NCBI GenBank assembly: GCA_018970605.1
Contig: JAGWWA010000010.1
Location: forward strand, 1 to 40,918
Source: Planctomycetota bacterium
GTDB lineage: Bacteria; Planctomycetota; Planctomycetia; Pirellulales; UBA1268
Reading direction: 5' to 3'
DNA: 40,918 nucleotides
Shown here in pieces: positions 9,309 through 18,824 of the stretch. The notes beneath the pieces are model-generated. The model ran no database searches, was not told the origin of the DNA, and saw only the letters and a program-made list of their open reading frames with translations. Each line of letters begins with the position of its first letter. The stretch's first letter is position 1. The translations under genes were made by a program, and so were the position numbers.

Positions 9309-10436
9309 TCAATCGCCGGAAATCGGCCGGATGCGATGCCACGCCCAGAGGGTCACCGCCGTCAGGACGATCACCGCGACGACCACCGCCGCCATCTCGA
9401 GCGGGCGCTCGAACAACGGCTCCGTCCGGCCCCAGAGTGGCCGCCAGCCGACCACCACCACCGCCGCACCGAGACACAGGCTCGGGCCGAAGGGGAGTTC
9501 CGTCTCGCTGTGAAGCAGAAGCTGCACGACGCCGTGCGCCAGCCCGATGAAGACCGCGAGGAAGCACGCGAGCACGCAGGGCTGCCAGCCGAGCCACGCA
9601 CCGACCATCGCCATCAGCGTCACATCGCCGAGCCCCATCGCCTCCCGGCCCAGCGCCCGCGACGCACCGGCCCGGGTGAGCCAGACCATTCCGGCGGAGA
9701 CGGCGAGCCCGCCGAGCGACGACACGAGCGCCCGCCAGTGGTCGCCGCCGACCAGCCACGCGGTCACCACGACCACCGCGCCCACAAACGCGACCAGCGG
9801 CCGCGGCGCGATCAGCCGCCTCCACCATGCCACCGGCGCGGTGTCGCAACCACCGGGCTCCGTTCCCACGAGCCACCACACGATGAACGCGGCCACCGCG
9901 CTGGCCAACCCGGTGACCGCAGGGGCCGACTCCAGCCACGCCGGCCACGGGCCTCGCAGCGGGCCGACGAACCCGAGCACGTCGGCCTCGCGCAGAGGCG
10001 GCGCGAACGAGCGGGGCACCTCGCGGATCAGCGGCAGGAGCCCGTCGGGCCACGCGGCCAGCGCCGCCAAACCCGCGAGTACGCCCGGCACGGTGATCGC
10101 GTCGGGAATGACGCGATGCCTGAGATCGACCCAGGTGGCGGCGGCCAGAAGCAGGAACAGCACTCCGTGAAGGCCGCATCGCGTGGCGAGCATCGCGAAC
10201 GGGACGCTCGCCCCCTCCGGCACGATGCCACGACAGAGCACCTCCCACCACCAGAGGGCGAGCGCCGCCACGGCGGCGACCACGGGCGTCCAGAGCATGG
10301 CCCACGAACCGCTCGAGATGCGCGGCTCGACCAGCCGACCCACCCCGGCGACGAGCAGGCGACCGCCGACGAGACCGGCGACCACCGCGACGACGGAACC
10401 GATGAGGCCGGGCAGGGGCGTCGCCTCGAGTGTCAT
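9309..10436 (-). CDS. Prepilin peptidase-like A24 aspartic membrane protease
   Basis: Polytopic membrane protein of 375 residues with roughly 8-10 hydrophobic segments. Two motifs mark the type IV prepilin peptidase (A24) family: TWVDLRHRVIPD with Asp104, and MGLGDVTLMAMVGAWLGW with Asp271 of the GxGD motif. The cysteine-rich N-terminal methyltransferase domain of PilD is absent. The spacing of about 167 residues between the two aspartates is much longer than I expect for PilD, because extra hydrophobic segments lie between them. The start ATG at 10436 overlaps the aroK stop as ATGA, suggesting translational coupling. Substrates are unknown; no pilin gene is visible nearby. Confidence 0.8.
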   Translation of the reverse strand: MTLEATPLPGLIGSVVAVVAGLVGGRLLVAGVGRLVEPRISSGSWAMLWTPVVAAVAALALWWWEVLCRGIVPEGASVPFAMLATRCGLHGVLFLLLAAATWVDLRHRVIPDAITVPGVLAGLAALAAWPDGLLPLIREVPRSFAPPLREADVLGFVGPLRGPWPAWLESAPAVTGLASAVAAFIVWWLVGTEPGGCDTAPVAWWRRLIAPRPLVAFVGAVVVVTAWLVGGDHWRALVSSLGGLAVSAGMVWLTRAGASRALGREAMGLGDVTLMAMVGAWLGWQPCVLACFLAVFIGLAHGVVQLLLHSETELPFGPSLCLGAAVVVVGWRPLWGRTEPLFERPLEMAAVVVAVIVLTAVTLWAWHRIRPISGD

Positions 10437-10990
10437 GACGAATGCTCCGACGGCGTTGCGCTGGAGCCATTCCATTCGGCCAGCCAATCGATGATCCGCT
10501 CGGCGATCCGGCCCGCGGGCTCCGCCCCGGTGTCGAATCGAACGTCGGCGCACGCCCGGTAGTGCGGCTCGCGGGCCGTCAGCGTATCGGCGACTTCCGC
10601 GAGCGGATCGGCTGCCGAAAGTCCGGGTCGCCGAACGGCCGTCATCGGGTCGGCCGCCAGCCGCGCCCGCACCACGTCGGCGGCGGCATCGAGCCAGATC
10701 ACGGGGCGGCCGCGGTCGCGGAGCAACAGGCGGTTGGCCTCGCGGAGCACGACTCCTCCACCGGTGGCGAGGATCAGCGGCGGGCCGGCAAGCAGCTGGG
10801 CGAGAACCTCTGACTCGAGATCGCGAAAGGCCGGCTCGCCGCGGTCGGCGATCAGGGCCGCGATCGACGTGCCGACCCGCTGCTCGACGACGTCGTCGGC
10901 GTCAACGGCGGGGATTCCCAGCCGCGGCACGAGCAGCGCCGCCACCGTCGACTTGCCGCAGCCGCGATAGCCGATGAGTGTCAGCCGCAT
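10433..10990 (-). CDS. aroK: Shikimate kinase
   Basis: Phosphorylates shikimate to shikimate-3-phosphate with ATP. The 185-residue product begins MRLTLIGYRGCGKSTVAALL with a Walker A (GYRGCGKST). It has the DADDVVEQRVGTSI shikimate-binding segment with DxD, FRDLESEVLAQLL with the conserved Arg, ATGGGVVLREANR (GGG motif), and a lid segment ADPMTAVRRPGLS with arginines. The gene lies 34 bp after aroDE and shares its stop codon region with the next gene (ATGA overlap). Secure. Confidence 0.94.
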   Translation of the reverse strand: MRLTLIGYRGCGKSTVAALLVPRLGIPAVDADDVVEQRVGTSIAALIADRGEPAFRDLESEVLAQLLAGPPLILATGGGVVLREANRLLLRDRGRPVIWLDAAADVVRARLAADPMTAVRRPGLSAADPLAEVADTLTAREPHYRACADVRFDTGAEPAGRIAERIIDWLAEWNGSSATPSEHSS

Positions 10991-11024
10991 GTCGTGGACC
11001 CTCCATCCGCCATCACCCGCCCGC

Positions 11025-12521
11025 TCACAACGGCTGCTTGGCCGACGCGGTGGCCCGCTTGAGCGCCTCCCGCATCACCTGCGGCGGCGGTTCCGTGCCA
11101 TGCCAGATGCGATACTGGATCGCCGCCTGCCGCACGAACATCTCCACGCCGGTCACGGTCCGGCACCCCACGCTTCTGGCTTCCTTGACGAGCAGCGTGT
11201 TCTCCGGATTGTAGACGGTGTCGAAAACCACCATGTACGGCCGGAGATGCTCCTTGTCGTAGGGGCTCTCGTCCACGTTGGGGTGCATGCCCACCGGTGT
11301 GGCGTTGACCACGCAGTCGTAGGGCATCCGGTGCCGGGCGGTCCACTCTGTCGACTTGCAGCCCACCTCGGCCGCGATCTTCTTGGCCCGATCGGTGGTG
11401 CGGGAGGTGACGGTCACCTCGACGCCCTTCTTCTTGAGACCGAAGGCCACCGCCCGCGCCGCCCCGCCCGCCCCGAGCACGAGGGCGGTCTTGAGGCCGA
11501 GCCCGTCCGGCTTGGCCTGCTCGTCTGCTCGCAGCGCCGCCACGAGACTCTCCACGGCGGCGATCGCATCGGTGTTGGCCGCCGTGATCCCGTCGGCGGC
11601 GAAGGTGAGCGTGTTGGCCGCCCCGATCGACTTCACGAGATCGTCCGCGTGCGCGGCATGCTTGAGCACGGCCTCCTTGTGCGGAATCGTCACGCTCAAC
11701 CCGGCCAGGGGCCAGCGGGCCGCGGCCGAGAGAAACTCGTCGAGCTGCTCGGCCGGCACCCGAAAGGGCATGTAGACCGCATCGATGCCGGCGGCGGCCA
11801 GCGCGGCATTGTGCACCACGGGCGAGAGGCTGTGGGCCACCGGATCGGCGACCACCCCGTAGATCTTCGTCGCCTGGGTGATCGAGTCGTAGCGGTACAT
11901 CTCCCGCATCTGCCGCCAGCCGATCTGCCCCGGGGCGAGAACGCGATCGTCGTTGAACGTGGCGTAGGTGAATGGGGCGCCGAGCCGACCGCCGAGGATG
12001 CGGGTCGGAACGCCGATGTCGCCCATGCAGAGGCCGACCGTCGGCACCTTGCTGGCGTGCACCATCTGCAGCATCCGCAGGTTGTCGGTGGGATGGTTCG
12101 CCATCGACGCGATCTTGACCACGTCGGCGTCCATCGAAGCCAGCCGCTTGTGCAGGAGCGTCAGATCGGCGGGAGTCTTCTGGAAGTCGTGGTGGCTGAC
12201 GATCCGCTTCGTCGTCCCGTACCGAGGCACGCCCGCCGCGATGTCGTCTTCGAGGTCGATGTAGTCGGCACCCTCGACGATCGCGGTCCGCAGCAGCGTC
12301 CGCCGGGCCTCCTCCGAATGCTCCCAGCGGCCCCCGTCGGTCTTTCGACGACAGGTCACGATCACGGGGCAGGGGCGGTCCCTGAGCAGCCGCCTCACCT
12401 GCACCTCGCCCTGGATGTAGTCGAGCCGCAGCTCGACGAGGCGGATGCCGTTTTCCACCAGATGCTTGTGCTCGGCGATCATGTGCCGATGACGGCCGCG
12501 GCCGATGCTCACGCAGATCAT
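11025..12521 (-). CDS. aroDE: Bifunctional 3-dehydroquinate dehydratase / shikimate dehydrogenase
   Basis: One 498-residue chain joins two consecutive shikimate-pathway steps. Residues about 1-215 form a type I dehydroquinase: VELRLDYIQGEVQV, PVIVTCRRKTDGGRW, RIVSHHDFQKTP with the catalytic His, and DADVVKIASMANHPTDN with the Schiff-base Lys. Residues about 220-498 form shikimate dehydrogenase: IYGVVADPVAHSLSPVVHNA, LAGLSVTIPHKEAVLKHA with the catalytic Lys, GAANTLTF, the NADP-binding loop ALVLGAGGAARAVAFGL, VVNATPVGMHPNVDESP and MFVRQAAIQYRIW. The same fusion is known in plants and some bacteria, including planctomycetes and chlamydiae. It lies 44 bp after mutL and upstream of aroK, so it probably shares their transcript. 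Confidence 0.95.
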   Translation of the reverse strand: MICVSIGRGRHRHMIAEHKHLVENGIRLVELRLDYIQGEVQVRRLLRDRPCPVIVTCRRKTDGGRWEHSEEARRTLLRTAIVEGADYIDLEDDIAAGVPRYGTTKRIVSHHDFQKTPADLTLLHKRLASMDADVVKIASMANHPTDNLRMLQMVHASKVPTVGLCMGDIGVPTRILGGRLGAPFTYATFNDDRVLAPGQIGWRQMREMYRYDSITQATKIYGVVADPVAHSLSPVVHNAALAAAGIDAVYMPFRVPAEQLDEFLSAAARWPLAGLSVTIPHKEAVLKHAAHADDLVKSIGAANTLTFAADGITAANTDAIAAVESLVAALRADEQAKPDGLGLKTALVLGAGGAARAVAFGLKKKGVEVTVTSRTTDRAKKIAAEVGCKSTEWTARHRMPYDCVVNATPVGMHPNVDESPYDKEHLRPYMVVFDTVYNPENTLLVKEARSVGCRTVTGVEMFVRQAAIQYRIWHGTEPPPQVMREALKRATASAKQPL

Positions 12522-12565
12522 CGCAGGTCCTCGAAAGTGAACGTCTTGGGCATGGGGGCCGGGGC

Positions 12566-14371
12566 TCAGGTGCGGCGAAACTGGCGGTCGAGGTCCTGCC
12601 GCGAGAGCGTCAGCGACGTGGGCCGGCCGTGTGGGCAGTGGTGCGATTCGGAGACGATGCGGCGATCCCGGACGAGCGCATCGACCTCCGCCTGGGAAAG
12701 CCGGTCGCCCGCCTTGATCGCGGCCCGGCAGGCGAGTCCGTGGAGCACCTCGTCCACCAGCACGCTGGTGCCGCCCCCCGCGGCCGCCGTCGATGAGAGG
12801 CGATCGAGCACCTCCCGAACGATCGCGGCGGCGGGCGTGTCGCCGGCGAGCGCCGGCTTCGAGGTCACGATCACGGTGCTGCCGCCAAACGGCTCGATCT
12901 TCATGCCAGCCCGCTCGAGCGTGCCTGCGTGCTCGTGCACGAGTTCCAGGTCGGCCGGCGCGAGGTCGACCTTCTCGGGCACGAGCAGCGGCTGAACCTC
13001 CAGCCCGCCCGCCTCCACCGCCGCCTTGAACTTCTCATAGAGCAGCCGCTCGTGGAGCGCGTGCTGGTCGATCACCTCGATGCCCGAGGCCGTCTCCACC
13101 ACGATGTAGCGGTCGTGCATCTGGACGGCGAGTTCCTCGCCTGCCCCGGGCCGGGAAACGTCATCCATCTCCCAGGCCGGCAGGCCAGCATCCGTGTCGC
13201 CGGCGGCCCGTGACGCAACCTCCCGATCACCTGCCGCCGGCTCGGTGGGCCACAGAGTTCGCGGAGCCGGCGCCACGATCCGCTCGCCGAAGGTCACGCC
13301 GCCGCTGAGGCCCGTCGGCGCGAACGGTTCGAACTCGGGCAGGCTGGCGACGGCGGGCCGCGGGGGCTCGAGCCGTGTGGTGACGTTGGCCGCCAGGAAC
13401 TTCGTGCGGAGGGCCGAGAGCACGAGGCGGTAGAGCCGCGACGGTTCGCGAAACCGCACCTCCATCTTCGCGGGATGCACGTTCACATCCACGGCGTCTG
13501 GGGGCAGATCGAACGCGAGAAAGGCGATCGGCTGTCGGCCCGAGAGCAGCAGGCCACGGTAGGCCTCCTGGACCGCGTGGAGGATCGAGCGGTCCCGGAA
13601 CGGCCGGCCGCCGACGAACAGGTGCTGCAGCCGGCCGCTTGCCACGTCGTCCTCCGGGCGGCCCACGAACCCGTGCACCGACACCTCGCCATCGTCGGCC
13701 TCGACCTCGATGAGCCTGCCGGCCACCTCGGCACCGAACAGGCCGGCGATCCGGTCGCGCCACGAGTTCGTCGCCGGCAGGTCGTGCACGCGACGGCCAT
13801 TGTGGAGGAGGCTGAAGGCCACGGCCGGATGCGCGAGCGCCGTGCGGACGAAGGCCTCCGAGGCATGCGACCATTCGGTCTGCGGCGCCCTGAGAAACGA
13901 CCGTCGCGCCGGCACGTTGCCGAACAGCTGGTGGACCTCGACCGTGGTGCCGACGGCACACCCGTCGGGCCTCACCTCGTCGGCCCGCCCGCCATCGACG
14001 GTGATCGTCGCGCCCGTGCCGTCCGGCGTCCGCGAACGGATCACCAGCCGGGAGACCTCCGCGATGCTCGCCAGCGCCTCTCCTCGGAAGCCGAGCGTGC
14101 CGATCCGCTCGAGGTCCTCGGCGACCCGCAGCTTGCTCGTGGCGTGGGCCGTCACCGCCAGCGGCAGATCGTCGGCCTCGATGCCGCCGCCGTCATCGAC
14201 CACTCGCACCAGCGCGATCCCGCCCTGGTCGAGGGCGACGTCGATCCGCGACGGCGAGGCGTCGAGGGCGTTTTCGAGCAGCTCCTTGACCACGCTTGCC
14301 GGCCGCTCCACCACCTCGCCGGCGGCGATGCGGTTGACGACCGACATCGGGAGTTGGTGGATGCGTCCCAT
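12566..14371 (-). CDS. mutL: DNA mismatch repair protein MutL (endonuclease type)
   Basis: Coordinates mismatch repair downstream of MutS. The 601-residue product has an N-terminal GHKL ATPase: MGRIHQLPMSVVNRIAAGEV, VVKELLENALDASPSRIDVA, VDDGGGIEADDL, TSKLRVAEDLERIGTLGFRG with EALASIAEVS. The transducer domain contains VDVNVHPAKMEVRF. The C-terminal domain keeps the nicking-endonuclease motifs: DQHALHERLLYEKF fits DQHA(x2)E(x4)E, ACRAAIKAGD, and CPHGRPTSL. It is therefore expected to cut DNA, unlike the E. coli protein. It starts 12 bp after the NtrC-like gene. No mutS is in the window. Confidence 0.95.
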   Translation of the reverse strand: MGRIHQLPMSVVNRIAAGEVVERPASVVKELLENALDASPSRIDVALDQGGIALVRVVDDGGGIEADDLPLAVTAHATSKLRVAEDLERIGTLGFRGEALASIAEVSRLVIRSRTPDGTGATITVDGGRADEVRPDGCAVGTTVEVHQLFGNVPARRSFLRAPQTEWSHASEAFVRTALAHPAVAFSLLHNGRRVHDLPATNSWRDRIAGLFGAEVAGRLIEVEADDGEVSVHGFVGRPEDDVASGRLQHLFVGGRPFRDRSILHAVQEAYRGLLLSGRQPIAFLAFDLPPDAVDVNVHPAKMEVRFREPSRLYRLVLSALRTKFLAANVTTRLEPPRPAVASLPEFEPFAPTGLSGGVTFGERIVAPAPRTLWPTEPAAGDREVASRAAGDTDAGLPAWEMDDVSRPGAGEELAVQMHDRYIVVETASGIEVIDQHALHERLLYEKFKAAVEAGGLEVQPLLVPEKVDLAPADLELVHEHAGTLERAGMKIEPFGGSTVIVTSKPALAGDTPAAAIVREVLDRLSSTAAAGGGTSVLVDEVLHGLACRAAIKAGDRLSQAEVDALVRDRRIVSESHHCPHGRPTSLTLSRQDLDRQFRRT

Positions 14372-14383
14372 GCGGCGGAAGGC

Positions 14384-15829
14384 TCAGCTGAGCTGGTATT
14401 CCTTGATCTTGCGATACAAGGTCCGCTCGCCGATGCCGAGCAGGTCGGCCGCCTGCTCGCGGTTGCCGCCGGTGAGCTTGAGCGTTTCGCCGATGAACAC
14501 CTTTTCGATCTCTTCGAGCGGCCGGCCGACGAGGGCCGAGAGCCCGGAGGTCATGTCGACGGCCGCGGTCGAGGCGGCAGCCACCGGGGCGTCGGGATCG
14601 AGCTCGATCGGCAGGTCGTCCACGTCGAGCGTCTCGTCGAAGTCCACCACGACCATGCTCTCGATCACGTTTCGCAGCTGCCGGACGTTGCCGGGCCAGG
14701 CATAGGAGCCGAGCTTGACCCGAGCGGCAAGCGAGAGCCCCTTGATGGTCTTGCCGTGCCGCCTGGAGAACTGCTTGAGGAAGTGCTCGATGAGCAGCGG
14801 GATGTCGCCGGCCCGGTCGCGGAGGGGCGGAATGGCGATCGTCACGACCTTGAGCCGGTGGTAGAGGTCGCTGCGGAACACGCCCGAGGCGATCGCGTCT
14901 TCCAGGTTGCGGTTGGTGGCCGAGAGGATTCGGACGTTCACGCGGACCGGCGTGTTGGAGCCGACGCGGGTGATCTCTCCCGACTCCAGCACCCGCAGGA
15001 GCTTGATCTGCGTCGCCATCGGCATGTCGCCGACCTCGTCGAGGAACAGCGTGCCGCCGTTGGCATACTCGAACTTGCCGACCCGGTCGCTGGAGGCATC
15101 GGTGAAGGCGCCGCGAACGTGGCCGAAGAGCTCGCTCTCGAGGATATTCTCGCTGAGCGCGGCGCAGTTGAGCGCCACGAACGGCTTGCTCTTCCGCGGG
15201 CTGTTCTGATGCACGGCCTGGGCCACGAGCTCCTTGCCGGTGCCGGTCTCGCCCTGAATGAGCACGGTGGCGTCGGTCGGGGCGATCCGCTTGAGCCGCT
15301 CGATGAGCGAGAGCATCTGCGGACTCGAGCCGATCACACCCTCGAAGCCAAACTTCTCGTCGAGCCGTCGATTGAGCTCGACGTTCTGCCGCCGCAGCCG
15401 GACACCCTCGGCGGCCTTCTCCACCGCCGCACGCAGGTGGGCCATGTCGAGGGGCTTCTGCAGGTACGTGAAGGCTCCCTGCTGCATCGCCGACACGGCC
15501 GAAGGGATCGTGCCGTGCCCCGTGACGACGATCACCTCGGTCTCGGTCGAAGCCTTCTTCGCCCGGGCGAGGATCTCGAGGCCGCCGATGTCGTTCATCA
15601 TGAGGTCGGTGACCACGATGTCGAACACCTCGGCCTCGATCCGCCGGCTCCCCTCGGTGCCGCTGCCCACCACCGTCACGGTGTGGCCCAGCCTGCCGAG
15701 CACCTCGCCCATGGTGCGGGCGTGCACGATGTCGTTGTCCACCACCAAGACCCGCATCGCCGCCGGGCCCGCGACCGTGTCGGCGGACATGTCACTCTCG
15801 GGTGTCGGGGGTGGTGGTGTGGAGGCCAT
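14384..15829 (-). CDS. NtrC-family sigma-54-type response regulator with GAFTDA loop
   Basis: 481 residues with receiver, AAA+ and Fis-type DNA-binding domains. Receiver: [16 protein letters not shown] with phospho-acceptor Asp75 in VVTDLMMND and [18 protein letters not shown]+: Walker A GETGTGKE at about 193-200, [20 protein letters not shown] at about 234-251, Walker [14 protein letters not shown], arginine-finger region [20 protein letters not shown], and [12 protein letters not shown]. The C-terminal helix-turn-helix ends [15 protein letters not shown]. The sigma-54 contact loop reads GAFTDA instead of GAFTGA. ATGs at 15829, 15790 and 15757 are all possible starts; 15829 lacks a clear ribosome site. 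The cognate kinase gene lies 51 bp upstream. Confidence 0.93.
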   Translation of the reverse strand: MASTPPPPTPESDMSADTVAGPAAMRVLVVDNDIVHARTMGEVLGRLGHTVTVVGSGTEGSRRIEAEVFDIVVTDLMMNDIGGLEILARAKKASTETEVIVVTGHGTIPSAVSAMQQGAFTYLQKPLDMAHLRAAVEKAAEGVRLRRQNVELNRRLDEKFGFEGVIGSSPQMLSLIERLKRIAPTDATVLIQGETGTGKELVAQAVHQNSPRKSKPFVALNCAALSENILESELFGHVRGAFTDASSDRVGKFEYANGGTLFLDEVGDMPMATQIKLLRVLESGEITRVGSNTPVRVNVRILSATNRNLEDAIASGVFRSDLYHRLKVVTIAIPPLRDRAGDIPLLIEHFLKQFSRRHGKTIKGLSLAARVKLGSYAWPGNVRQLRNVIESMVVVDFDETLDVDDLPIELDPDAPVAAASTAAVDMTSGLSALVGRPLEEIEKVFIGETLKLTGGNREQAADLLGIGERTLYRKIKEYQLS

Positions 15830-15880
15830 GGAGGGGATGGTAAGGAGCGTGCGGGGCGGGCGTCCAGTTGCGGCGGGCGG

Positions 15881-16648
15881 TCAGGACGGCGTGCCGGTGT
15901 CACGGCCGCCTTTTGGCAGCCGGGGCGGAGCGGGCAGCCAGATCGTGACCTTCGTGCCCCGTCCGGGGGCGCTTTCGACGTCGATCGTACCGCCGTGCGC
16001 CTCGACGATCTTGCGGGCGGTGGGGAGGCCGAGGCCCGAGCCTCCCTGCTTGGTCGTGTAGAAGGCGCCAAACACCTTGCCGAGCGTCTCGGCGTCCATG
16101 CCCGGGCCGGTGTCGATCAGTTCGAGCATCACGCCGAGCCCCGCCGGCCGCGTGCGGACGACGAGTTGGCCGCCCGTGCCGTCCATCGCCTGGACGGCGT
16201 TGAGCAGCAGGTTGAGCACCGCCGAGCGAAACGTCTCGCGATCCAGCCGAACCGCCGGGAGTTCGGGGTCGAGGTAGCGGACGATCTCGACACCCGCCTC
16301 CTTGGCGCGGATCGAGAAGAAATCAAGCAGCTGCTCGATCTCCACATTGAGGCTCCCCGGCTCGAGCGTCAGCGACTCCTGACGGGCGAAGTCGAGGAAG
16401 TCGCCGAGCAGTTTCTGGAGCCGGTCGCACTCCTGCCGCACGAGATCGATCTTCGCCTTTGCGCGGCGATCCCGCTGCTTCGTGGGCGAATCAGGGTCCG
16501 TATTCTCGAAGTCCTCGGCGAGGAGCTCCATGTTGAGCCGGATGGTCGACAGCGGGTTGCGGATCTCGTGGGCGAGACCGCCCACGAGAGCCGCAAACTC
16601 CGCATACGTTTCAGCCCGCGAGCGGTCCTGTTCGTCGGGGGACGACAT
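15881..16648 (-). CDS. NtrB-like soluble sensor histidine kinase
   Basis: Two-component kinase of 255 residues with no membrane segment and no PAS domain, so the signal is probably cytoplasmic or comes through a partner. H-box LVGGLAHEIRNPLSTIRLNM with His27, a dimerisation helix rich in charged residues (RRAKAKIDLVRQECDRLQKL), N-box SAVLNLLLNAVQAM, G1 IDTGPGMDAE, F-box GAFYTTKQGGSGLGLPTARK, and the final GRGTKVTIWLP. It is considerably shorter than E. coli NtrB. Placement directly before the NtrC-like regulator suggests they form a pair. It starts 37 bp after pnp, an unusual position for a two-component pair. Confidence 0.92.
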   Translation of the reverse strand: MSSPDEQDRSRAETYAEFAALVGGLAHEIRNPLSTIRLNMELLAEDFENTDPDSPTKQRDRRAKAKIDLVRQECDRLQKLLGDFLDFARQESLTLEPGSLNVEIEQLLDFFSIRAKEAGVEIVRYLDPELPAVRLDRETFRSAVLNLLLNAVQAMDGTGGQLVVRTRPAGLGVMLELIDTGPGMDAETLGKVFGAFYTTKQGGSGLGLPTARKIVEAHGGTIDVESAPGRGTKVTIWLPAPPRLPKGGRDTGTPS

Positions 16649-16685
16649 GGCCGGCTCCGCTCTCAGGAGGCTCCTTGAAAAACCG

Positions 16686-18824
16686 TCACTCCGCCGCCGG
16701 CTTGCCGGCCGCCTCGGCCTGCTCCCGGAGCACCGCCTTGCGGCTCAGTTTCACGCGGTCCTGGTCGTCGACCGCGATCACCTTCACCTTCATGATGTCG
16801 CCGATCCTGCAGACATCCGCGACGCTCTTCACGAAGTCGTCGGAGAGTTCACTGACGTGGCAGAGGCCGTCCTTGCCGGGCACCAGCTCGACGAAGGCGC
16901 CGAAGTCCTTGATGCTCGTGACCCGACCCTCGTAGATCCGGCCGACCTGGATCGACGCGGTGAGGGCCTCGACCTGGGCCATGGCCGCCATCGCGCCTTC
17001 GGCGTCGTGGCTCGCCACGGTGACCGTGCCGTCGTCCTCCACCTCGATGCTCGCTCCGGTGGCTTCCTGGATGCCGCGGATGGTCTTGCCGCCCGGGCCG
17101 ATCAGGAGGCCGATCTTCTGCGGATCGATCCGCGTCCGCAGGAGACGCGGCGCCCACGGCGAGATCTCCGGACGCGGCCGGCGGATCGCCGAGAGCATCG
17201 TCCGCAGGATCTCGAGGCGGGCCTCACGCGACTGCCGCAGCGTCGCCTCGATGATCGCCGGCGAGATGCCGTTGATCTTGAGGTCGAGCTGGATGCCGGT
17301 GATGCCGTTCTGCGAGCCGGCGATCTTGAAGTCCATGTCGCCGTAGTGGTCTTCGTCACCGATGATGTCGGTGAGGAGCACCCACTGCTGCTCGCTCTGC
17401 TTCACGAGGCCGACCGAGATGCCGGCGACCGGGTGCGAGATCGGCACGCCCGCCGCCATCAGGCCGAGGGTCGCGGCACAGACGCTCGCCATCGAGCTCG
17501 AGCCGTTCGACTCGAGGATGTCGGAGATCACGCGGATCGTGTACGGAAACACGTCCGGATCGGGCAGCACCGGCTTCACGCTCCGCTCGGCGAGGGCGCC
17601 GTGGCCGAGTTCGCGACGACCAGGGCCGCGGATCGGACGCACCTCGCCCACCGAGAAGGAGGGGAAGTAGTAGTCGAGCATGAACTTCTTCGAATACTCG
17701 TCGATCAGGCCGTCGACCCGCTGCTCGTCCTTGCCGGTGCCGAGCGTGATCGTCACGAGCGACTGCGTCTCGCCGCGCTGAAAGAGCGCCGAGCCGTGCA
17801 CCCGGGGGAGCAGATCGACCTCGCAATGCAACGCCCGCAGCGACTTGTGATCGCGGCCGTCGGGACGCTTGCCCTCGAGGATCAGTTCGCGGACGGCCCG
17901 CTCCTCGAGACCGTGCCAGACGTGGGAGAAGTCGGCGTCGCTGATGCCGCCGGCCTCGCCCGGCTTGAAGCCGAAGGCCGGCTCCGACGGGGCCACGGCC
18001 GCCTTGGCCTTCTCCTTGAGCGCCTTCACCGCCTGGCCACGATCCTGCTTGCCCATGATCGCCTTGGCGGCCTTGAGCTCGCCCAGGTAGTCGCGGGTGA
18101 GGCGGTCGCGAAGCGCCGAGTAGTCGGCGAGGACGTATTCCTTCTTCGGCTTGCCCGCCATGCGGACGAGTTCCTCCTGCATCTCGCAGATCACGCGAAT
18201 GATGCGGTGGGCCTCCTCCAGCGCCTGGAGCATGCGGTCTTCGGGCATTTCACGGGCGAAGCCCTCGATCATCAGGACGGCCGTGGGGCTGCCGGAGACC
18301 ACGAGGTCGAGGTCGCTCTCCTCGAGCTGGTCGATCGTGGGGAAGGGGACGAACCGGCCGTCAACCTGGGCCAGGCGAACGCTGCCGAGCGGCCCCTGGA
18401 AGGGGAGCGGGGAGATGCACAGCGCCGCCGAGGCGCCGATCATCGCCAGCACGTCGGGGTCGTTCTGGCGGTCGCTGGCCAGCACGTTGGCCTGGACCTG
18501 GACTTCATCGTAGAAGCCCTCGGGAAACAGGGGCCGAATCGGCCGGTCCATGAGGCGGGCGGTGAGGGTCTCCTTGAGTGTCGGCCGGCCCTCGCGCTTG
18601 AGGAAGCCGCCCGGAAACTTGCCGGCGGCGGCGACTCGCTCGCGGTAGTCGCAGGTGAGCGGGAAAAAGTCGATCCCGGGACGAGGCGCTCCAGTGGCCG
18701 ACGCCACGAGCACGACCGTCTCTCCGTAGCTGACGAGCACGCTGCCCGCCGCCTGCTTGGCCAGAAAGCCCGTCTCGATCGCGAGCACACTGTCACCGAT
18801 CCGCCGTTCAACACGCTGCTTCAC
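16686..18824 (-). CDS. pnp: Polyribonucleotide nucleotidyltransferase
   Basis: 3'-to-5' phosphorolytic exoribonuclease and degradosome component. The 712-residue chain has two RNase PH-like cores (N-terminal TGFLAKQAAGSVLVSYGETV and RPGIDFFPLTCDYRERVAAA; second core HGSALFQRGETQSLVTITLG, YYFPSFSVGEVRPIRGPGRR, FPYTIRVISDILESNGSSSM, GDEDHYGDMDFKIAGSQNGI with the catalytic aspartates), a KH domain with GxxG loop LIGPGGKTIRGIQ, and an S1 domain VGRIYEGRVTSIKDFGAFVE. Its start is a GTG at 18824 with AAGAAGGA upstream. rpsO precedes it, the conserved bacterial order, with a hairpin in the 239-bp gap. Confidence 0.97.
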   Translation of the reverse strand: MKQRVERRIGDSVLAIETGFLAKQAAGSVLVSYGETVVLVASATGAPRPGIDFFPLTCDYRERVAAAGKFPGGFLKREGRPTLKETLTARLMDRPIRPLFPEGFYDEVQVQANVLASDRQNDPDVLAMIGASAALCISPLPFQGPLGSVRLAQVDGRFVPFPTIDQLEESDLDLVVSGSPTAVLMIEGFAREMPEDRMLQALEEAHRIIRVICEMQEELVRMAGKPKKEYVLADYSALRDRLTRDYLGELKAAKAIMGKQDRGQAVKALKEKAKAAVAPSEPAFGFKPGEAGGISDADFSHVWHGLEERAVRELILEGKRPDGRDHKSLRALHCEVDLLPRVHGSALFQRGETQSLVTITLGTGKDEQRVDGLIDEYSKKFMLDYYFPSFSVGEVRPIRGPGRRELGHGALAERSVKPVLPDPDVFPYTIRVISDILESNGSSSMASVCAATLGLMAAGVPISHPVAGISVGLVKQSEQQWVLLTDIIGDEDHYGDMDFKIAGSQNGITGIQLDLKINGISPAIIEATLRQSREARLEILRTMLSAIRRPRPEISPWAPRLLRTRIDPQKIGLLIGPGGKTIRGIQEATGASIEVEDDGTVTVASHDAEGAMAAMAQVEALTASIQVGRIYEGRVTSIKDFGAFVELVPGKDGLCHVSELSDDFVKSVADVCRIGDIMKVKVIAVDDQDRVKLSRKAVLREQAEAAGKPAAE

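Noticed and set aside
10974-12995. 673-codon open frame on the plus strand
   Set aside because: Antisense to aroDE and the end of mutL; low-complexity His/Arg/Gly composition.
13475-16678. 1067-codon open frame on the plus strand
   Set aside because: It lies wholly antisense to mutL, the NtrC-like gene and the kinase, whose motifs are intact. The translation is His/Arg/Asp-rich, as is usual for antisense frames in high-GC DNA.
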